Positions 18,701 through 25,991 are shown, numbered from the stretch's first letter. The stretch is DNA of 64,000 nucleotides from Luteolibacter luteus (GCF_012913485.1 NZ_CP051774.1:1612001-1676000); one strand, 5' to 3'. Translations and numbers: made by a program. Notes: generated from the sequence alone by a model not told the origin.

Positions 18701-21237
18701 CGGGGTGCCAGACCGCTGATGGTGGATGTGCCTCCGCTGAAGCCCAGAGGCGTCACCGGCAGCGCCTGGCCATTGCCGATGCCACGGCTTTCCAGAACAT
18801 AGGCGGAAAGATCCACCGTCCCGTTGTTGAAGACCCCCACGTAGTAAGTTCCCGGCTCCAAAGGACGACCCATCGCCGTCACCAGACGGCGGCCACTCAC
18901 GTTCGGACTGCCTCCGGATTCGTTGTTCCGTTTCGTCCAATCCACTTGGCCCGCCCAAATCCCGCCGCTGGGCCACGAAGCAGTACCGGACGCTGGCGAA
19001 AACGAGGTGAGGATGGATGAGGGAAGCAGATTGCGGCAGACCACCACCCTCGGATCACCGGCACCGGAGACATTCTTTACACGCACGTCCCAACCCAGAA
19101 TTCCGGCCGTAGCGGGAACGTTCACCTTCACGAAATTCCACTCCCCCGCCTTCAAGCCGGCGATCGAAGTCTGCGAGCCGTCGAAATTCACCGTCGGTGG
19201 CTGGATCGGCCGGACATCGAGTTCGAAGGAACCAAGGGGTTGCTGCGGGGTGAAGACGCCCACATACCATACGTCCGCCTGATGGCCCGGCCTCTGCAGG
19301 AAACCAGTGCTACTCGCGTAGTCGGAGTACTTGGCGGCCGTATCGAGCACCGTATTCACGCCGCCGGAGCGATATTGCCAGCGGCTGGGAACCTTGTTCC
19401 GGCGCAGCGCGATCTGCGTGCCGGGCACTTGATTCGAAAGATAGAGCTCCCAGCCCAGAGGCCCGAGCTGCTGTGGGATATTGGTCAGCGCATAGTAACG
19501 CCATCCGGCCCGCGTCGTCTGATCATTGACCTTGTGATCGACAAACTGAATCGGCGTGACCACCGGGTCGCCGCTCTTCAACGTGAAGTTGTAAGCTCCC
19601 ACGCCGTAGACCGTGACGAACCAAGTGCCATTGGTAAGGAAGTCCGGCACGAGAGTCACCGAGTCGGCCACCCCTCCGCTGGCTTCCGAATAACCGTCGT
19701 TGTCGTACTCGCTGGCCACGTTGGCGCGCCGGACGCAGATGTTCGGATCTCCTTCATTTGCGGTGACACTCACATCCCACGCGATCTGATCTACCGGCAC
19801 GTTGGTGCGGTAAACCCGGTACGGGGGCCCGGAGACCGGCACATTCGAAATCGTGTTTTGGAAGGGCATGTCCTCGATCTGCTGGATGCGCGAGTCGAGG
19901 TTGATGGCATCTCCCGGAGCGCCAGTAACGCTGATGAAATAGGTATCCGTGCCGACACCAAGGAAGGGAGGTGAGACCAGCATCTGGCCGGCTTGCTTCC
20001 GGCCATAATGGGCGGGCAAGGCATGGTAGGGAACGCTCGCCTTCTTGACCGCGATATCCCGCATGTCACCATTCAGCCACAAGCTCCAGGCCGGGGTGCC
20101 GGTAATCACGGTGGTCTTGAAGAAGCGAATCCCCTCCCCTTTCATCGTCACCGCACCACTGCCGGAAGGCAGGATGGTCTCCCCGATGTCATACTGGCCA
20201 TTGGCATTGGCATCCGTGAAAGCGAGTGGCCCGAGGTCTTGGACAAAGACATCCCCTGAGAAGAGGGTGAAGGAGGTATTCGCCATCGCGCGGACCGTGA
20301 GATACCAGGTCTGTCCGGCGCTGAATTGGTCCGGCCGCAGGACGAAACCGTCGTCCCCGGTCGCACGATCCGATTTGAAGTTGAATGTGGAGGTATTCGC
20401 CCACCCTGCCTGCCGGAGATAGACATTCGCATTTCCTTCCGCCACCCGGACCACGGTACGCCAGCCTCCGTTGAGAGAAGCCTGGGGTTGGATGCGGAAG
20501 TGATACTCGCGCTCCACCGGAGTGACGGATGTAAAAGTCGTGGTGCCGTCATCAGCCGCACCACTGTCCCACGCAAGGGTCGGCACACCAGTCGCCGGAG
20601 CCGGACCCGATGGGTTCAGCTCCAGTTGGAAATCATCGAAGCCAATCGTCCCCGAAGTCGTCGCAAGGTTGTCGATCTCGATGCCGATCCGCGCGCCGGC
20701 GTCGGCCGCAGTGGCCGTATATTCGAGAACATAGGTCTCAAAAACCTGATTGGTGGTGCTAAGTAGGTCGTTCGAAGTCGCCAGCGGGATGCGGGTCGTC
20801 CCGCCGTCCGTAGTCCGGAAAAGGCGCACCTGCTGGTTCGCGGTTCCCGACATGCTGGAAATCGAGCCTGCCTTCCAAACCAGCCGGTAGACCTGCCCTG
20901 CCTCCATCTGCTGGGTGGTGGCCTGATAGGCGCCACCATCCGTGCCGCGCAGGAAGGCCACATAGCCGCTGGCATTCACGTATCCCCCGGCAGCGGTCGG
21001 CTGGAGAGAGAGTTCGACGCCCGAGTTCAGATAAACGCCACCGGTATTGACCCATCCCGGGACATCGGCAGTAGCATCAAATCCGATCGCGACCCGCCCG
21101 GTGCCGGGCTGTTCGAACGAAGGATTGACCAAGCTGACAGACGCGGCCTGAAGCGAGGCAAAAGTACAGCAAGCGAGGAGAGAAAGGAGGGCAGCTTTCA
21201 CGCGGGCGACGTGGGGTGAACAAATGCAAACTGCCAC
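12733..21237 (-). CDS. Giant secreted repeat protein (2834 residues)
   Basis: The frame starts at GTG 21237. GTG 21201 (reading MKAALLSLLACC, a better signal peptide) is an alternative. After the signal comes a DUF642/carbohydrate-binding-like domain (about residues 30-210) and several pre-peptidase C-terminal-like beta domains. Three tandem composite repeats of about 418 residues follow (about residues 677-1932), sharing VTIPENTPSWEFT-type lines. More beta domains lead to an Asp-rich loop EDSDGLPD and DPDGDGVTN (about 2436), an InlB-like repeat (about 2492-2556), another DPDGDG loop (about 2720) and a C-terminal module ending KRFGRVRV. No catalytic motif is seen. It is most likely an exported adhesin or polymer-binding surface protein. 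Confidence 0.85.
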   Translation of the reverse strand: MAVCICSPHVARVKAALLSLLACCTFASLQAASVSLVNPSFEQPGTGRVAIGFDATADVPGWVNTGGVYLNSGVELSLQPTAAGGYVNASGYVAFLRGTDGGAYQATTQQMEAGQVYRLVWKAGSISSMSGTANQQVRLFRTTDGGTTRIPLATSNDLLSTTNQVFETYVLEYTATAADAGARIGIEIDNLATTSGTIGFDDFQLELNPSGPAPATGVPTLAWDSGAADDGTTTFTSVTPVEREYHFRIQPQASLNGGWRTVVRVAEGNANVYLRQAGWANTSTFNFKSDRATGDDGFVLRPDQFSAGQTWYLTVRAMANTSFTLFSGDVFVQDLGPLAFTDANANGQYDIGETILPSGSGAVTMKGEGIRFFKTTVITGTPAWSLWLNGDMRDIAVKKASVPYHALPAHYGRKQAGQMLVSPPFLGVGTDTYFISVTGAPGDAINLDSRIQQIEDMPFQNTISNVPVSGPPYRVYRTNVPVDQIAWDVSVTANEGDPNICVRRANVASEYDNDGYSEASGGVADSVTLVPDFLTNGTWFVTVYGVGAYNFTLKSGDPVVTPIQFVDHKVNDQTTRAGWRYYALTNIPQQLGPLGWELYLSNQVPGTQIALRRNKVPSRWQYRSGGVNTVLDTAAKYSDYASSTGFLQRPGHQADVWYVGVFTPQQPLGSFELDVRPIQPPTVNFDGSQTSIAGLKAGEWNFVKVNVPATAGILGWDVRVKNVSGAGDPRVVVCRNLLPSSILTSFSPASGTASWPSGGIWAGQVDWTKRNNESGGSPNVSGRRLVTAMGRPLEPGTYYVGVFNNGTVDLSAYVLESRGIGNGQALPVTPLGFSGGTSTISGLAPREARYYKVTIPENTPSWEFTVDPTMGEMMASVRRGHVPDFGAPGPNLEAPIQSLAEEAERSATVQKNGAERYVLLPPPSSDELVADDYYIAVVSEGQDPLAKTETGTGSVSGVVTSRGTLAVTHMGVAGVSGITQQVSLAGGQVKAFQYEVPEGTLSLEIYLENRTGNPWSNVALSELLPMPPPNYTATSLSYSGFSGGALEGVDQGGLMWNISNPPSGLNSITVRAGPLPSDTANFPDATAELRVVAVVPQPLEFNGGSSSVGAQQPGTWRYFKVEVPDTPGVMGWDVRLRNVDGGKPWVQIRKDYVPAGTETSPWTPYSSIAWPSGYQIAASPDWTSRSYEGPTSTTSVDNYRLITGMGRPLQPGTYYVGVYNYSGVDPTSYSIESSGIGEGQVIPIQELPYAGGEASNIVDLNPREAVYYKVTIPENTPSWEFTLDATVGEMMAVIRRGTIPDFGAQISSQATEQVQSGSGTLEVEVQKNGSERFVLLPPLNRSSLIPGDYYIAAISEGFEPVNPQRTGATPSSGIMTARGPLGVTDMGTATSAGVTRAVALAGGQVKLYRVTVPAGTESMEVRLNNRTGNPWISMVPGGLPPRPCLLFAGTSVNGYGTSGGQTAPAVPYVDNDDLMTVANPTPGEYTIAVRAACGATGSQLNFPDATGDLTVIANKPLPLAFNGGTSEVASQAAGAWKYFEVVVPPTPGVMGWDIRVRNVVGTGTPKIFVRRDQLPSGTANAGWTGRPSQAAAWASGAQWVAQTDWTRRIYDFGINTDVSPRRLVMGMGRPLEPGTYIVGVQNTSTTASTAYTIESRGIGAGMVLPITDLAFAGGSATTPNLAPREAAYYKVTIPANTPSWEFTLDPSVGEMMAVVRRGSIPDFGGEYPYTSDGYLQSTQPSGHREAVVQKNGPERFTVLPISGQDFLLEGDYYIAAISEGQNPASAQYTGNAVSTGLMTSRGVLAITDLGTVPTSGSTRAVTLAGGQLKAYQFTVPPDLAGVEIRLDERIGNPWLSVIQGSRLPKPSDNFQSVPTPNEYGFTDGQSGSSYFQDDNSITLVAPEPGVYSLIVRASANPASPTTAALDASASLVIRPKPRIPLNFSSTLNPGGGTNTDTRQITDGERTFYEVPIPATLGGQSVVGWILRTSFQQGAGSIKVYKTWGNSAAGISVTTRTAVIVPPFLTPGDTWFVEVTGAGLTNYTITSEPVTLNQPAYVMPAGHNAVFGDSGANLTGDRGIDLGQDDWHFYAVDVPAGNAGLLRTELQAINGNPNLYIREDGVPTTDHNASGAGGVTLTPRVLNSTGSEYGNWVPLDGRKEVQLRPGRWYLGVKATGTSNARYRLVVSNGQVNELPLAGGSAANQLLVGRDWRYYRVQIPMDAPVDWTPSFLQQVGDVVMFIRDTVPPGNAVNGLETTGIRSWQPDGKNQGPYSPAAGHDAPGSYSFTTSPLRPGASYYIGFRAVTDATFTVSSACSSTTIGTFPSINFYNGSLNVSVPPNSEMLYQIPVPPEATRMKWTSTHLAALQLRMEQGTLPASSGAAQHFRSTSANSTVNVALTPTSWPWLPGHTYFLRLVNTGASSLNLALTMNGKNALTEDEDSDGLPDAWEVLHFGNTTLRNGTADPDGDGVTNAVEFADGTNPMDIGSALYFVNITTSGPGTVSRSADLPKYPRGHALTLTPVPDPGLSFIGWTGSITGSTNPVAFSVTANVTANASFGIPLAVALDTSSLGWALGGHGLWYGQSAVTQDTVDAAQAGAVGHTQESWMETTVYGPGALNFRWKVSSQGSADFLEFHIDGVLQTGRISGEVDWTQKSYTLASGPHTLRWRYIKNTAVVAGADTGWVDTITWSGSNPYANWIASQFTPEQQADLLISGPDADPDGDGLINLLECAFNLQPMNAAQPVLEPGTGISGLPSVTATGSGAERKLRLEFIRRKGIFTYIPEVSGSLNGVDWAVVTGTPVVTPIDSELERVVVEDSTGSGSAKRFGRVRVESP
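15440..16692 (-). repeat. Composite protein repeat, copy 3
   Basis: Copy 3 encodes about residues 1516-1932, with AFNGGTSE, then VTIPANTPSWEFT, then RIGNPW. It is followed by a different beta domain beginning PLNFSSTLNPGGG. Confidence 0.8.
16693..17954 (-). repeat. Composite protein repeat, copy 2
   Basis: Copy 2 encodes about residues 1095-1515, with EFNGGSSS at its start, YYKVTIPENTPSWEFT in the middle and NRTGNPW near the end. It differs from the others at many residues, so the copies are not a recent exact duplication. Confidence 0.8.
17955..19205 (-). repeat. Composite protein repeat, copy 1
   Basis: This is coding for about residues 677-1094 of the giant protein. Each copy has three parts: an opening F-G line with WDVRVKNV, a middle part with REARYYKVTIPENTPSWEF, and a last part with GGQVKAFQY and NRTGNPW. 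Boundaries are approximate, set from the recurrence of the NFDGS/EFNGG/AFNGG line. Confidence 0.8.
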
Positions 21238-21286
21238 GATTTTTAATAATTAGGCAAGTCATAGCAATCAAGCAGTGGGAATTATT

Positions 21287-21315
21287 TTAGAAAATTGACA
21301 TTCTGGAAACGTCAA
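21287..21315 (-). promoter_or_regulatory. Possible sigma70-like promoter and inverted repeat upstream of the giant gene
   Basis: On the minus strand TTGACG (plus 21310-21315) and TTCTAA (plus 21287-21292) are separated by 17 bases, in an AT-rich stretch 50 bases before GTG 21237. The inverted repeat TTGAC-N11-GTCAA (21295-21315) overlaps the -35 box and could bind a regulator. The -10 box is weak, so this is only a candidate. Confidence 0.35.
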
Positions 21316-21580
21316 GTCGCTGATTTCTCGACAGATCCCAAGCCCGCTGCGGAAAATCTAACCGCCGCCCCCTATCGCCGCCGGCCTCTACTTCCCTCCC
21401 CGATAGATAAGTGTCGCTGATGCCACAAGCGCCGGACTGATAAAGGATGTTTCCAGATCGCGCAGGGCTGTAACGGCGGTTTTCGCTCGTGCAAGCGACC
21501 GCTAATCCTCACCAGATAAGTAGAAACCCCCGCAAGGATCGATTTGCGCGAGACGCATTTCGGGGTAACAATGGAACCAA
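21316..21580. other. Intergenic region without a supported gene
   Basis: This is the non-coding stretch between the presumed promoter of the giant gene and the hairpin cluster at 21581. I see no convincing gene, RNA or repeat in it. Confidence 0.6.
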
Positions 21581-21702
21581 ATGCGGAAACGCATGGTGCC
21601 CGTGATTTGGGAGGGTTGCGGGCACCACCCCTTTTTCATGGTAGGCCGTGTGCAACACGGACGGTTTGTGCAACAGCCTGCGGCCGGCAACGGTCGCAGG
21701 CT
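21581..21702 (+). other. Intergenic element with four consecutive perfect hairpins, possible structured RNA
   Basis: Four perfect inverted repeats follow each other. They are ATGCG-GAAA-CGCAT (21581-21594), GGTGCCCG with CGGGCACC (21595-21602 and 21619-21626), CCGTGT-GCA-ACACGG (21646-21660) and AGCCTGCG with CGCAGGCT (21675-21682 and 21695-21702). The second is followed by ACCCCTTTTT at 21627-21636, like an intrinsic terminator on the plus strand. The first has a GAAA tetraloop. The element sits 28 bases beyond the end of queD. It may be a structured RNA, a dispersed palindromic repeat or a terminator cluster. Confidence 0.5.
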
Positions 21703-21730
21703 CTTTCGTTCGCCGGCGGAGCCTTCCCCA

Positions 21731-22096
21731 TCAGAACTCCCCCTTGAAGGAACAGCGCGCGGTCGGCGTCTCATAAATGACGATTTCCGCGAGTCCCGGC
21801 AGTTGTGGAGCAAGCTTCCGCCAGAACCAAGCGGCCATCCGCTCGATGGTGGGACTTTCGAGGCCCTCGATATCATTCAGATAGCCGTGGTCCATGAGAT
21901 CGACGAGCGGCTTCATGGCCTCTGAGATGCGTTTGTGGTCGTAGACCCAGCCGATCGTCTCATCCACCTCACCCTCGATCGAAATCTCGACCTTGAAGCT
22001 ATGGCCATGCATCTGGCGGCACTTGTGACCTTCAGGCAAGCTCGGCAGGGTGTGGGCGGCTTCAAAGCGGAAATCTTTCGTCAGGCGGGCACGCAT
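21731..22096 (-). CDS. queD: 6-carboxy-5,6,7,8-tetrahydropterin synthase (QueD-like)
   Basis: The start is ATG 22096, chosen because the conserved MRARLTKDFRFEAAH begins there; the longer upstream frame is not conserved-looking. The 121-residue protein fits the PTPS/QueD family, which turns dihydroneopterin triphosphate into carboxytetrahydropterin in queuosine/7-deazapurine synthesis. Zinc ligands are His15, His30 and His32 (CRQMHGH). Cys26 is the nucleophile position. The motif YDHKRISE and the C-terminal EIVIYETPTARCSF fit too. No other queuosine gene lies in this window. It is divergent from the glycosyltransferase gene at 22256. No preQ1-type riboswitch was recognised upstream. Confidence 0.85.
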   Translation of the reverse strand: MRARLTKDFRFEAAHTLPSLPEGHKCRQMHGHSFKVEISIEGEVDETIGWVYDHKRISEAMKPLVDLMDHGYLNDIEGLESPTIERMAAWFWRKLAPQLPGLAEIVIYETPTARCSFKGEF

Positions 22097-22255
22097 CTCG
22101 CCGGAATTCCTATCCGCGATTCCAGCGTCCGGCAACCAAAGTGCGCAATCCGCGGAAGGAAGCGGAGGGCACGCGCCCTCTACCACCTTTGGCGCATGTG
22201 GCCCGAACATTCCGGGTTGGACCCGGGGGCAATCCCCGTCCATTCTCCACCCCGC

Positions 22256-23032
22256 ATGCCGGAGTCCCGACCTGTCGTTCTCATCCCCAGCTACAATACC
22301 GGCCCGATCCTCCCGACCACGGTGGAGGCGGCCTTGGCGATGGGTGTGCCGGTCAGGGTGGTGATCGATGGCTCGACCGATGGCTCCGCGGACCTGCTCT
22401 CGCCTCTCCTTTCCCATCCCCGGCTGCAGGTCATCCGGCTGGAAAGAAATGCAGGAAAGGGCTCCGCGGTTCTCCACGGGACGCGGGAAGCGCTCAAGGA
22501 AGGCTTCACCCATGTGCTCTGCATGGATGCGGACGGCCAGCATCCGGCGGACCTGATTCCCCGCTACTTCAGTTGCTCAGCAATGTATCCGGAGGCCGCA
22601 GTCTTCGGTCGCCCGGTTTTCGATGCTTCCGCTCCTGCCCTGCGCGTCAACGGTCGCAAGGTCTCGAATTTCTGGGCGAATTTGGAAACCTTGGGCTGGG
22701 GCATCGACGACTCGCTATTCGGGATGCGCCTCTATCCGGCGAAGGAGTTGGTGGAAGTCTTTGAAAGCACCTTCTTCGCACGCCGCTTCGACTTCGATCC
22801 CGAGGTGGCCGTGCGTCTTGCATGGCGCGGGGTGCCGATCCTGAATCTCCCCACCCCGGTCCGTTACTTGAGCCGGGAGGAAGGCGGGGTCTCTCAATTC
22901 CGCTACCTCCGCGACAATGCCTTGCTGACATGGATGCACACCCGGCTCTTCCTCGGGTTTGTCCTCCGGCTCCCTTGGCTTGCCTTGCGCGGCGAAAATC
23001 CGCTTCTCTCTCTCAGCCCACCCGCATCGTGA
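22256..23032 (+). CDS. Glycosyltransferase family 2
   Basis: The protein of about 258 residues starts at ATG 22256 (MPESRPVVLIPSYN); ATG 22196 is an in-frame alternative. It has the GT-A start VLIPSYNTGP, then VVIDGSTDGS and the metal-binding LCMDADGQHP line (DAD). It transfers a sugar from a nucleotide donor, probably to a lipid or surface acceptor. The C-terminal end is basic and hydrophobic (LFLGFVLRLPWLALRG) and may associate with the membrane. Its stop overlaps the methyltransferase start at 23029 (GTGA), so they are coupled. The neighbourhood (methyltransferase, NodB deacetylase, LpxL-type acyltransferase) points to envelope lipid or glycolipid work. Confidence 0.8.
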   Translation: MPESRPVVLIPSYNTGPILPTTVEAALAMGVPVRVVIDGSTDGSADLLSPLLSHPRLQVIRLERNAGKGSAVLHGTREALKEGFTHVLCMDADGQHPADLIPRYFSCSAMYPEAAVFGRPVFDASAPALRVNGRKVSNFWANLETLGWGIDDSLFGMRLYPAKELVEVFESTFFARRFDFDPEVAVRLAWRGVPILNLPTPVRYLSREEGGVSQFRYLRDNALLTWMHTRLFLGFVLRLPWLALRGENPLLSLSPPAS

Positions 23033-23682
23033 CTGCCGACCTCCCGAGAAAATTGGCCAAGCCCTTCCCCGGCATCTGGGATCGGTCCTATGTGTCGTCA
23101 AAGGTGAAGACCGACCCGCTCTACGGGGCGGTGTACGAAGAGTTGCGCGGCTCCGATCTTCCACTCTTGGATCTTGGCTGCGGCTTGGGCTTGCTGGCCT
23201 TCTATCTCCGCGAGCGAGGCCTGAACTTCCAGATCCGCGGCTTGGACTACGATCCCCGAAAGATCGAGTCCGCCAAACGCGTGAATGCCCTGCTCTCCCA
23301 TCAGGATATCTCCTTCGCGACCCACGATGCCCGGGAGGGACTGCCGGAGCACACGGGCAATGTCAGCATCCTCGATATCCTGCAATTTTTCACACCTCCT
23401 GAGCAGGAAACCTTGCTCGGGCTAGCGGCCTCGCGCCTCGCGCCAGGTGGCAAGCTCGTGATCCGCTCCGGTCTCCGCGATGAATCATGGCGCTTCAAGG
23501 TCACCGTCGCCGGCGATCTCCTGGCCAAGGCAAGCTTCTGGATGAAGGCTGCTCCAACCCACTATCCGACTTCGTCGGACTTCGAGCGTATTCTTTCGCG
23601 CTATGGCAAGGTGCGGATCGTCCCGCTCTGGGGCGGCACGCCGTTCAACAATCACTTGATCGTGCTCGAAGGCGGCTGCTGA
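23029..23682 (+). CDS. Class I SAM-dependent methyltransferase
   Basis: The 217-residue protein starts at GTG 23029, overlapping the stop of the glycosyltransferase by four bases, a strong sign of an operon. Motif I is LLDLGCGLGL at about residues 46-55, followed by the acidic LDYDPRK and a SILDILQFF line. It lacks a signal peptide, so it is probably cytoplasmic or peripheral on the membrane. The substrate is unknown; the neighbours suggest a lipid or glycolipid. Its end overlaps the end of the convergent deacetylase gene by 31 bases (23652-23682), so the last 10 residues are read from both strands. Confidence 0.75.
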   Translation: MTADLPRKLAKPFPGIWDRSYVSSKVKTDPLYGAVYEELRGSDLPLLDLGCGLGLLAFYLRERGLNFQIRGLDYDPRKIESAKRVNALLSHQDISFATHDAREGLPEHTGNVSILDILQFFTPPEQETLLGLAASRLAPGGKLVIRSGLRDESWRFKVTVAGDLLAKASFWMKAAPTHYPTSSDFERILSRYGKVRIVPLWGGTPFNNHLIVLEGGC

Positions 23683-24896
23683 TCGTCACCCGCGTCCGGG
23701 AAGCCCTCCTTCTTCAAAACCGTGGTCGCTTCCAGCACCGCAGAGGCGAGAGCCTCGGCAATCGCCGTGGACTCGTGGAGCAGCAGGATGTCGCCATCGC
23801 GAGCACCCCGCGTCAGGCTGGTGACGATGCCGGAGACGTCGCTGCGGATCGTATCGTAGGCGCGCTTGCTCCAGCCCATGAGCTCCAGCCCCTCTTCCCT
23901 CAGCACGGGATGAGTGAACCAATTGCGATGGCCGGCGGGGGCGCGGAACCAACGGGGCTTCACGCCCGTGACTTCCTCGATCGCGCGGCTGCACGCCACG
24001 ATCTCGCGGCGCGTGCGGATGGAGCCCGCGCCCCAGAAGAAACCGACCGGATGGGTCATCGTGTGATTACCCAGTTCGTGTCCGCGGCGCACGATCTCGC
24101 GCGCCAACTCCGGGAAACGTCGTACTTTCTCCCCAATCACGAAGAAAATTGCCTTCTGTCCATGCTGGTCCAGCAAGTCGAGGATGACGGGCGTATCGGC
24201 GGGATCCGGACCATCGTCGAAGGTGAGTAGCACGCCCTTTCCTTCCACACGGGAAACGATCGGACCGAAGACCGAGGAATTTGGAAGGAAGGTTCCGCTT
24301 GCCCACAAAGCACCGATGCCGGCCAAGAAGCCGACACCTGCGAGCCAGCCTTCCGTGAGGCAAAGGATCGCCGCTGGAATGTGCACCACCACCCAGATGC
24401 CCCAGCGCGAGTTCGTGGTGCATAGCCACGGATGGGTCATGAGCTTCTGCCAGCCGAGGCAGATAAGACCAAGGCCATTCAGACCGATGAAGCCCAGCCA
24501 CAAATACGCAGCCCAGCGCGTCACACCACCGTCCGCCGCCACACATAGCCAAACTGACCAAGCGGTGAGAATCGCCGACCAGCGCAACCATTGGGCCCGC
24601 GGCGTACCACCGCCGATGAAGAAGGCCACCAGGTGCAGGAGGATAAAAAGAACAGGCAGCACGCCCACCGCAGCGACCCAAGGGCCACCGGTAATCCACA
24701 AGGTATCGAAGACAGCAGCACCGGCGACCAGAGGCACCAGTACCGAGAGGACGCGCATTTCGAGGCGATGGTGACCGCTACCCTCTGCTCGGCGAATGGC
24801 ATCTCCGCTCAGCCCGGGATTTCCGCCGAATACCCTGAAGAAGGGAGTCACCGCGCGATTGCTGGTCGTCTTCTCGGCGAGACGCGGCCAGCTCAT
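23652..24896 (-). CDS. Membrane-anchored polysaccharide deacetylase (NodB domain)
   Basis: This is a 414-residue protein starting at ATG 24896, which overlaps the stop of the upstream acyltransferase gene by four bases (ATGA). Residues about 38-200 form six or so hydrophobic helices. The C-terminal half is a NodB domain: TFDDGPDP at about residues 222-229, the HELGNHTMTHP line at about 271-281, and FRAPAGH at about 315. These supply the Asp/His metal triad and Arg-containing motif of N- or O-deacetylases. The topology puts the catalytic part on a membrane face, acting on a polysaccharide or a lipid-linked sugar. It forms an operon with the acyltransferase. Confidence 0.8.
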   Translation of the reverse strand: MSWPRLAEKTTSNRAVTPFFRVFGGNPGLSGDAIRRAEGSGHHRLEMRVLSVLVPLVAGAAVFDTLWITGGPWVAAVGVLPVLFILLHLVAFFIGGGTPRAQWLRWSAILTAWSVWLCVAADGGVTRWAAYLWLGFIGLNGLGLICLGWQKLMTHPWLCTTNSRWGIWVVVHIPAAILCLTEGWLAGVGFLAGIGALWASGTFLPNSSVFGPIVSRVEGKGVLLTFDDGPDPADTPVILDLLDQHGQKAIFFVIGEKVRRFPELAREIVRRGHELGNHTMTHPVGFFWGAGSIRTRREIVACSRAIEEVTGVKPRWFRAPAGHRNWFTHPVLREEGLELMGWSKRAYDTIRSDVSGIVTSLTRGARDGDILLLHESTAIAEALASAVLEATTVLKKEGFPDAGDDQQPPSSTIK

Positions 24897-25864
24897 GTCG
24901 TCCCTCCTTCCTTGCGGCGCAGGACTGGCTCGAAGACGAACCACTGCTTCCAATGCTCCTTCACTCCATCGAGGATGGCACCCGCCCAAACCGGCGTGGC
25001 CGGGTCTTCCGCAGCCCCGCGCACGCGCGCTGGCAATTCGAGTGGCGCCAGCACCTGCACCCGGTAGCGCCGCCAGCCATCGCGGACGATGAACAAGGGG
25101 AAGCACACTGCCCCGGTGATCCGGGCCAGAACCAGAGGTCCGCGTGGCAGACGCATCATCAAGCCATCCTCCACCTCCGTCTCCACCGGCGAGACATCAA
25201 AGATCACGCGATCCCCCTGCACGGCCACGATGTCTCCCTGCCCGAGATACCGGGCCAGCTCGACACCCAGCATGTCTCCGCCGGTATTGAAGCAGGTGCG
25301 GAAGTAGGGATTCAGCCGTTCTTTTTCCGCGATCTCCGCCTCCCGGAGGGCCTGCATCTCGGGCTCCCGTTCGGGGGCACGCACCGCATAAATCGTTCGC
25401 CCGAACTTCGAGGAAAAGAGCGGTGCCGCCATATCGTAGTTTCCCATGTGCGCGGTGAGGATCAGGCTACCTTCCTTCCGCGAGCGGAGGTCTTCGAAAT
25501 GATCGAGCCCCTCGATCACCCAATCGACATCGCCAGTCCCGGTTTCACAGCGCAACGCGTCGACGTAGGTCAGCGCGAAATTGAAGAAGACTCGATAAGC
25601 ACCGGCCAGAGCACGAAGCGCCGACCATCCGGGAAACAAGGCCCTCAGATTTCCCGCTACCGCTCGCCGCTGGCTGCGAGCAACGAGGAAGAACAAGAGC
25701 GTCCATGGGGGAATCAACACGGGCTCCAGAAACCATGGCGCAACCTTCAGGCCGCGCATCAGGCAGCGGGTCGGCAGGTCGCCGAAGACCCCGATCCGCC
25801 GCCACCGGCTCTGCTTGTTTTCCGTTTCCAACAAGGCGCGGGGAGCAAAGCGGCGAAGCGGCAT
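24893..25864 (-). CDS. Lysophospholipid/lipid A-type acyltransferase (LpxL/HtrB family)
   Basis: The protein has 323 residues from ATG 25864. The frame continues upstream but a divergent sulfatase begins at 25992, so the later ATG is preferred. The motif LTAHMGNYD at about residues 135-143 is the HX4D acyltransferase site, with FNTGGDM and QGDR further on, typical of LpxL/LpxM homologs that add acyl chains to lipid A precursors. A hydrophobic anchor is visible around residues 30-55. It is the first gene of an operon with the NodB deacetylase. LpxL-type proteins of this kind also occur in aryl-polyene and dialkylresorcinol clusters, so a lipid other than lipid A is possible. Confidence 0.75.
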   Translation of the reverse strand: MPLRRFAPRALLETENKQSRWRRIGVFGDLPTRCLMRGLKVAPWFLEPVLIPPWTLLFFLVARSQRRAVAGNLRALFPGWSALRALAGAYRVFFNFALTYVDALRCETGTGDVDWVIEGLDHFEDLRSRKEGSLILTAHMGNYDMAAPLFSSKFGRTIYAVRAPEREPEMQALREAEIAEKERLNPYFRTCFNTGGDMLGVELARYLGQGDIVAVQGDRVIFDVSPVETEVEDGLMMRLPRGPLVLARITGAVCFPLFIVRDGWRRYRVQVLAPLELPARVRGAAEDPATPVWAGAILDGVKEHWKQWFVFEPVLRRKEGGTT

Positions 25865-25991
25865 CGGGGCAAGCTCGCTCGCACTCGACGAAAGAACCAG
25901 AAGCCGGGGCCGCGCCGGGAAATCGGTCCGCGATGCGCGTTTTTTCGTTCGATTGCGGAGCTTCTTCCCCGTAGACGTCCGCCATTGTCTC

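Noticed and set aside
15440-19205. Possible CRISPR array, because of repeated sequence
   Set aside because: The units are about 1250 bases, coding and in frame, without short spacers.
21581-21925. Plus-strand frame reading MVPVIWEGCGHH
   Set aside because: It crosses four hairpins and overlaps the end of queD on the other strand; no domain or conserved start supports coding.
22097-22255. preQ1 or similar riboswitch upstream of queD
   Set aside because: No pseudoknot-type consensus is recognisable; the GC-rich stems seen here do not match known classes.
22200-22256. Sequence similar to the end of a tmRNA/tRNA T-arm (GGACCCGGGGGCAATCCCCG)
   Set aside because: The stem has a mismatch, the loop is not TTCRANY and no matching 5' part is found nearby, so it is not a tmRNA gene.
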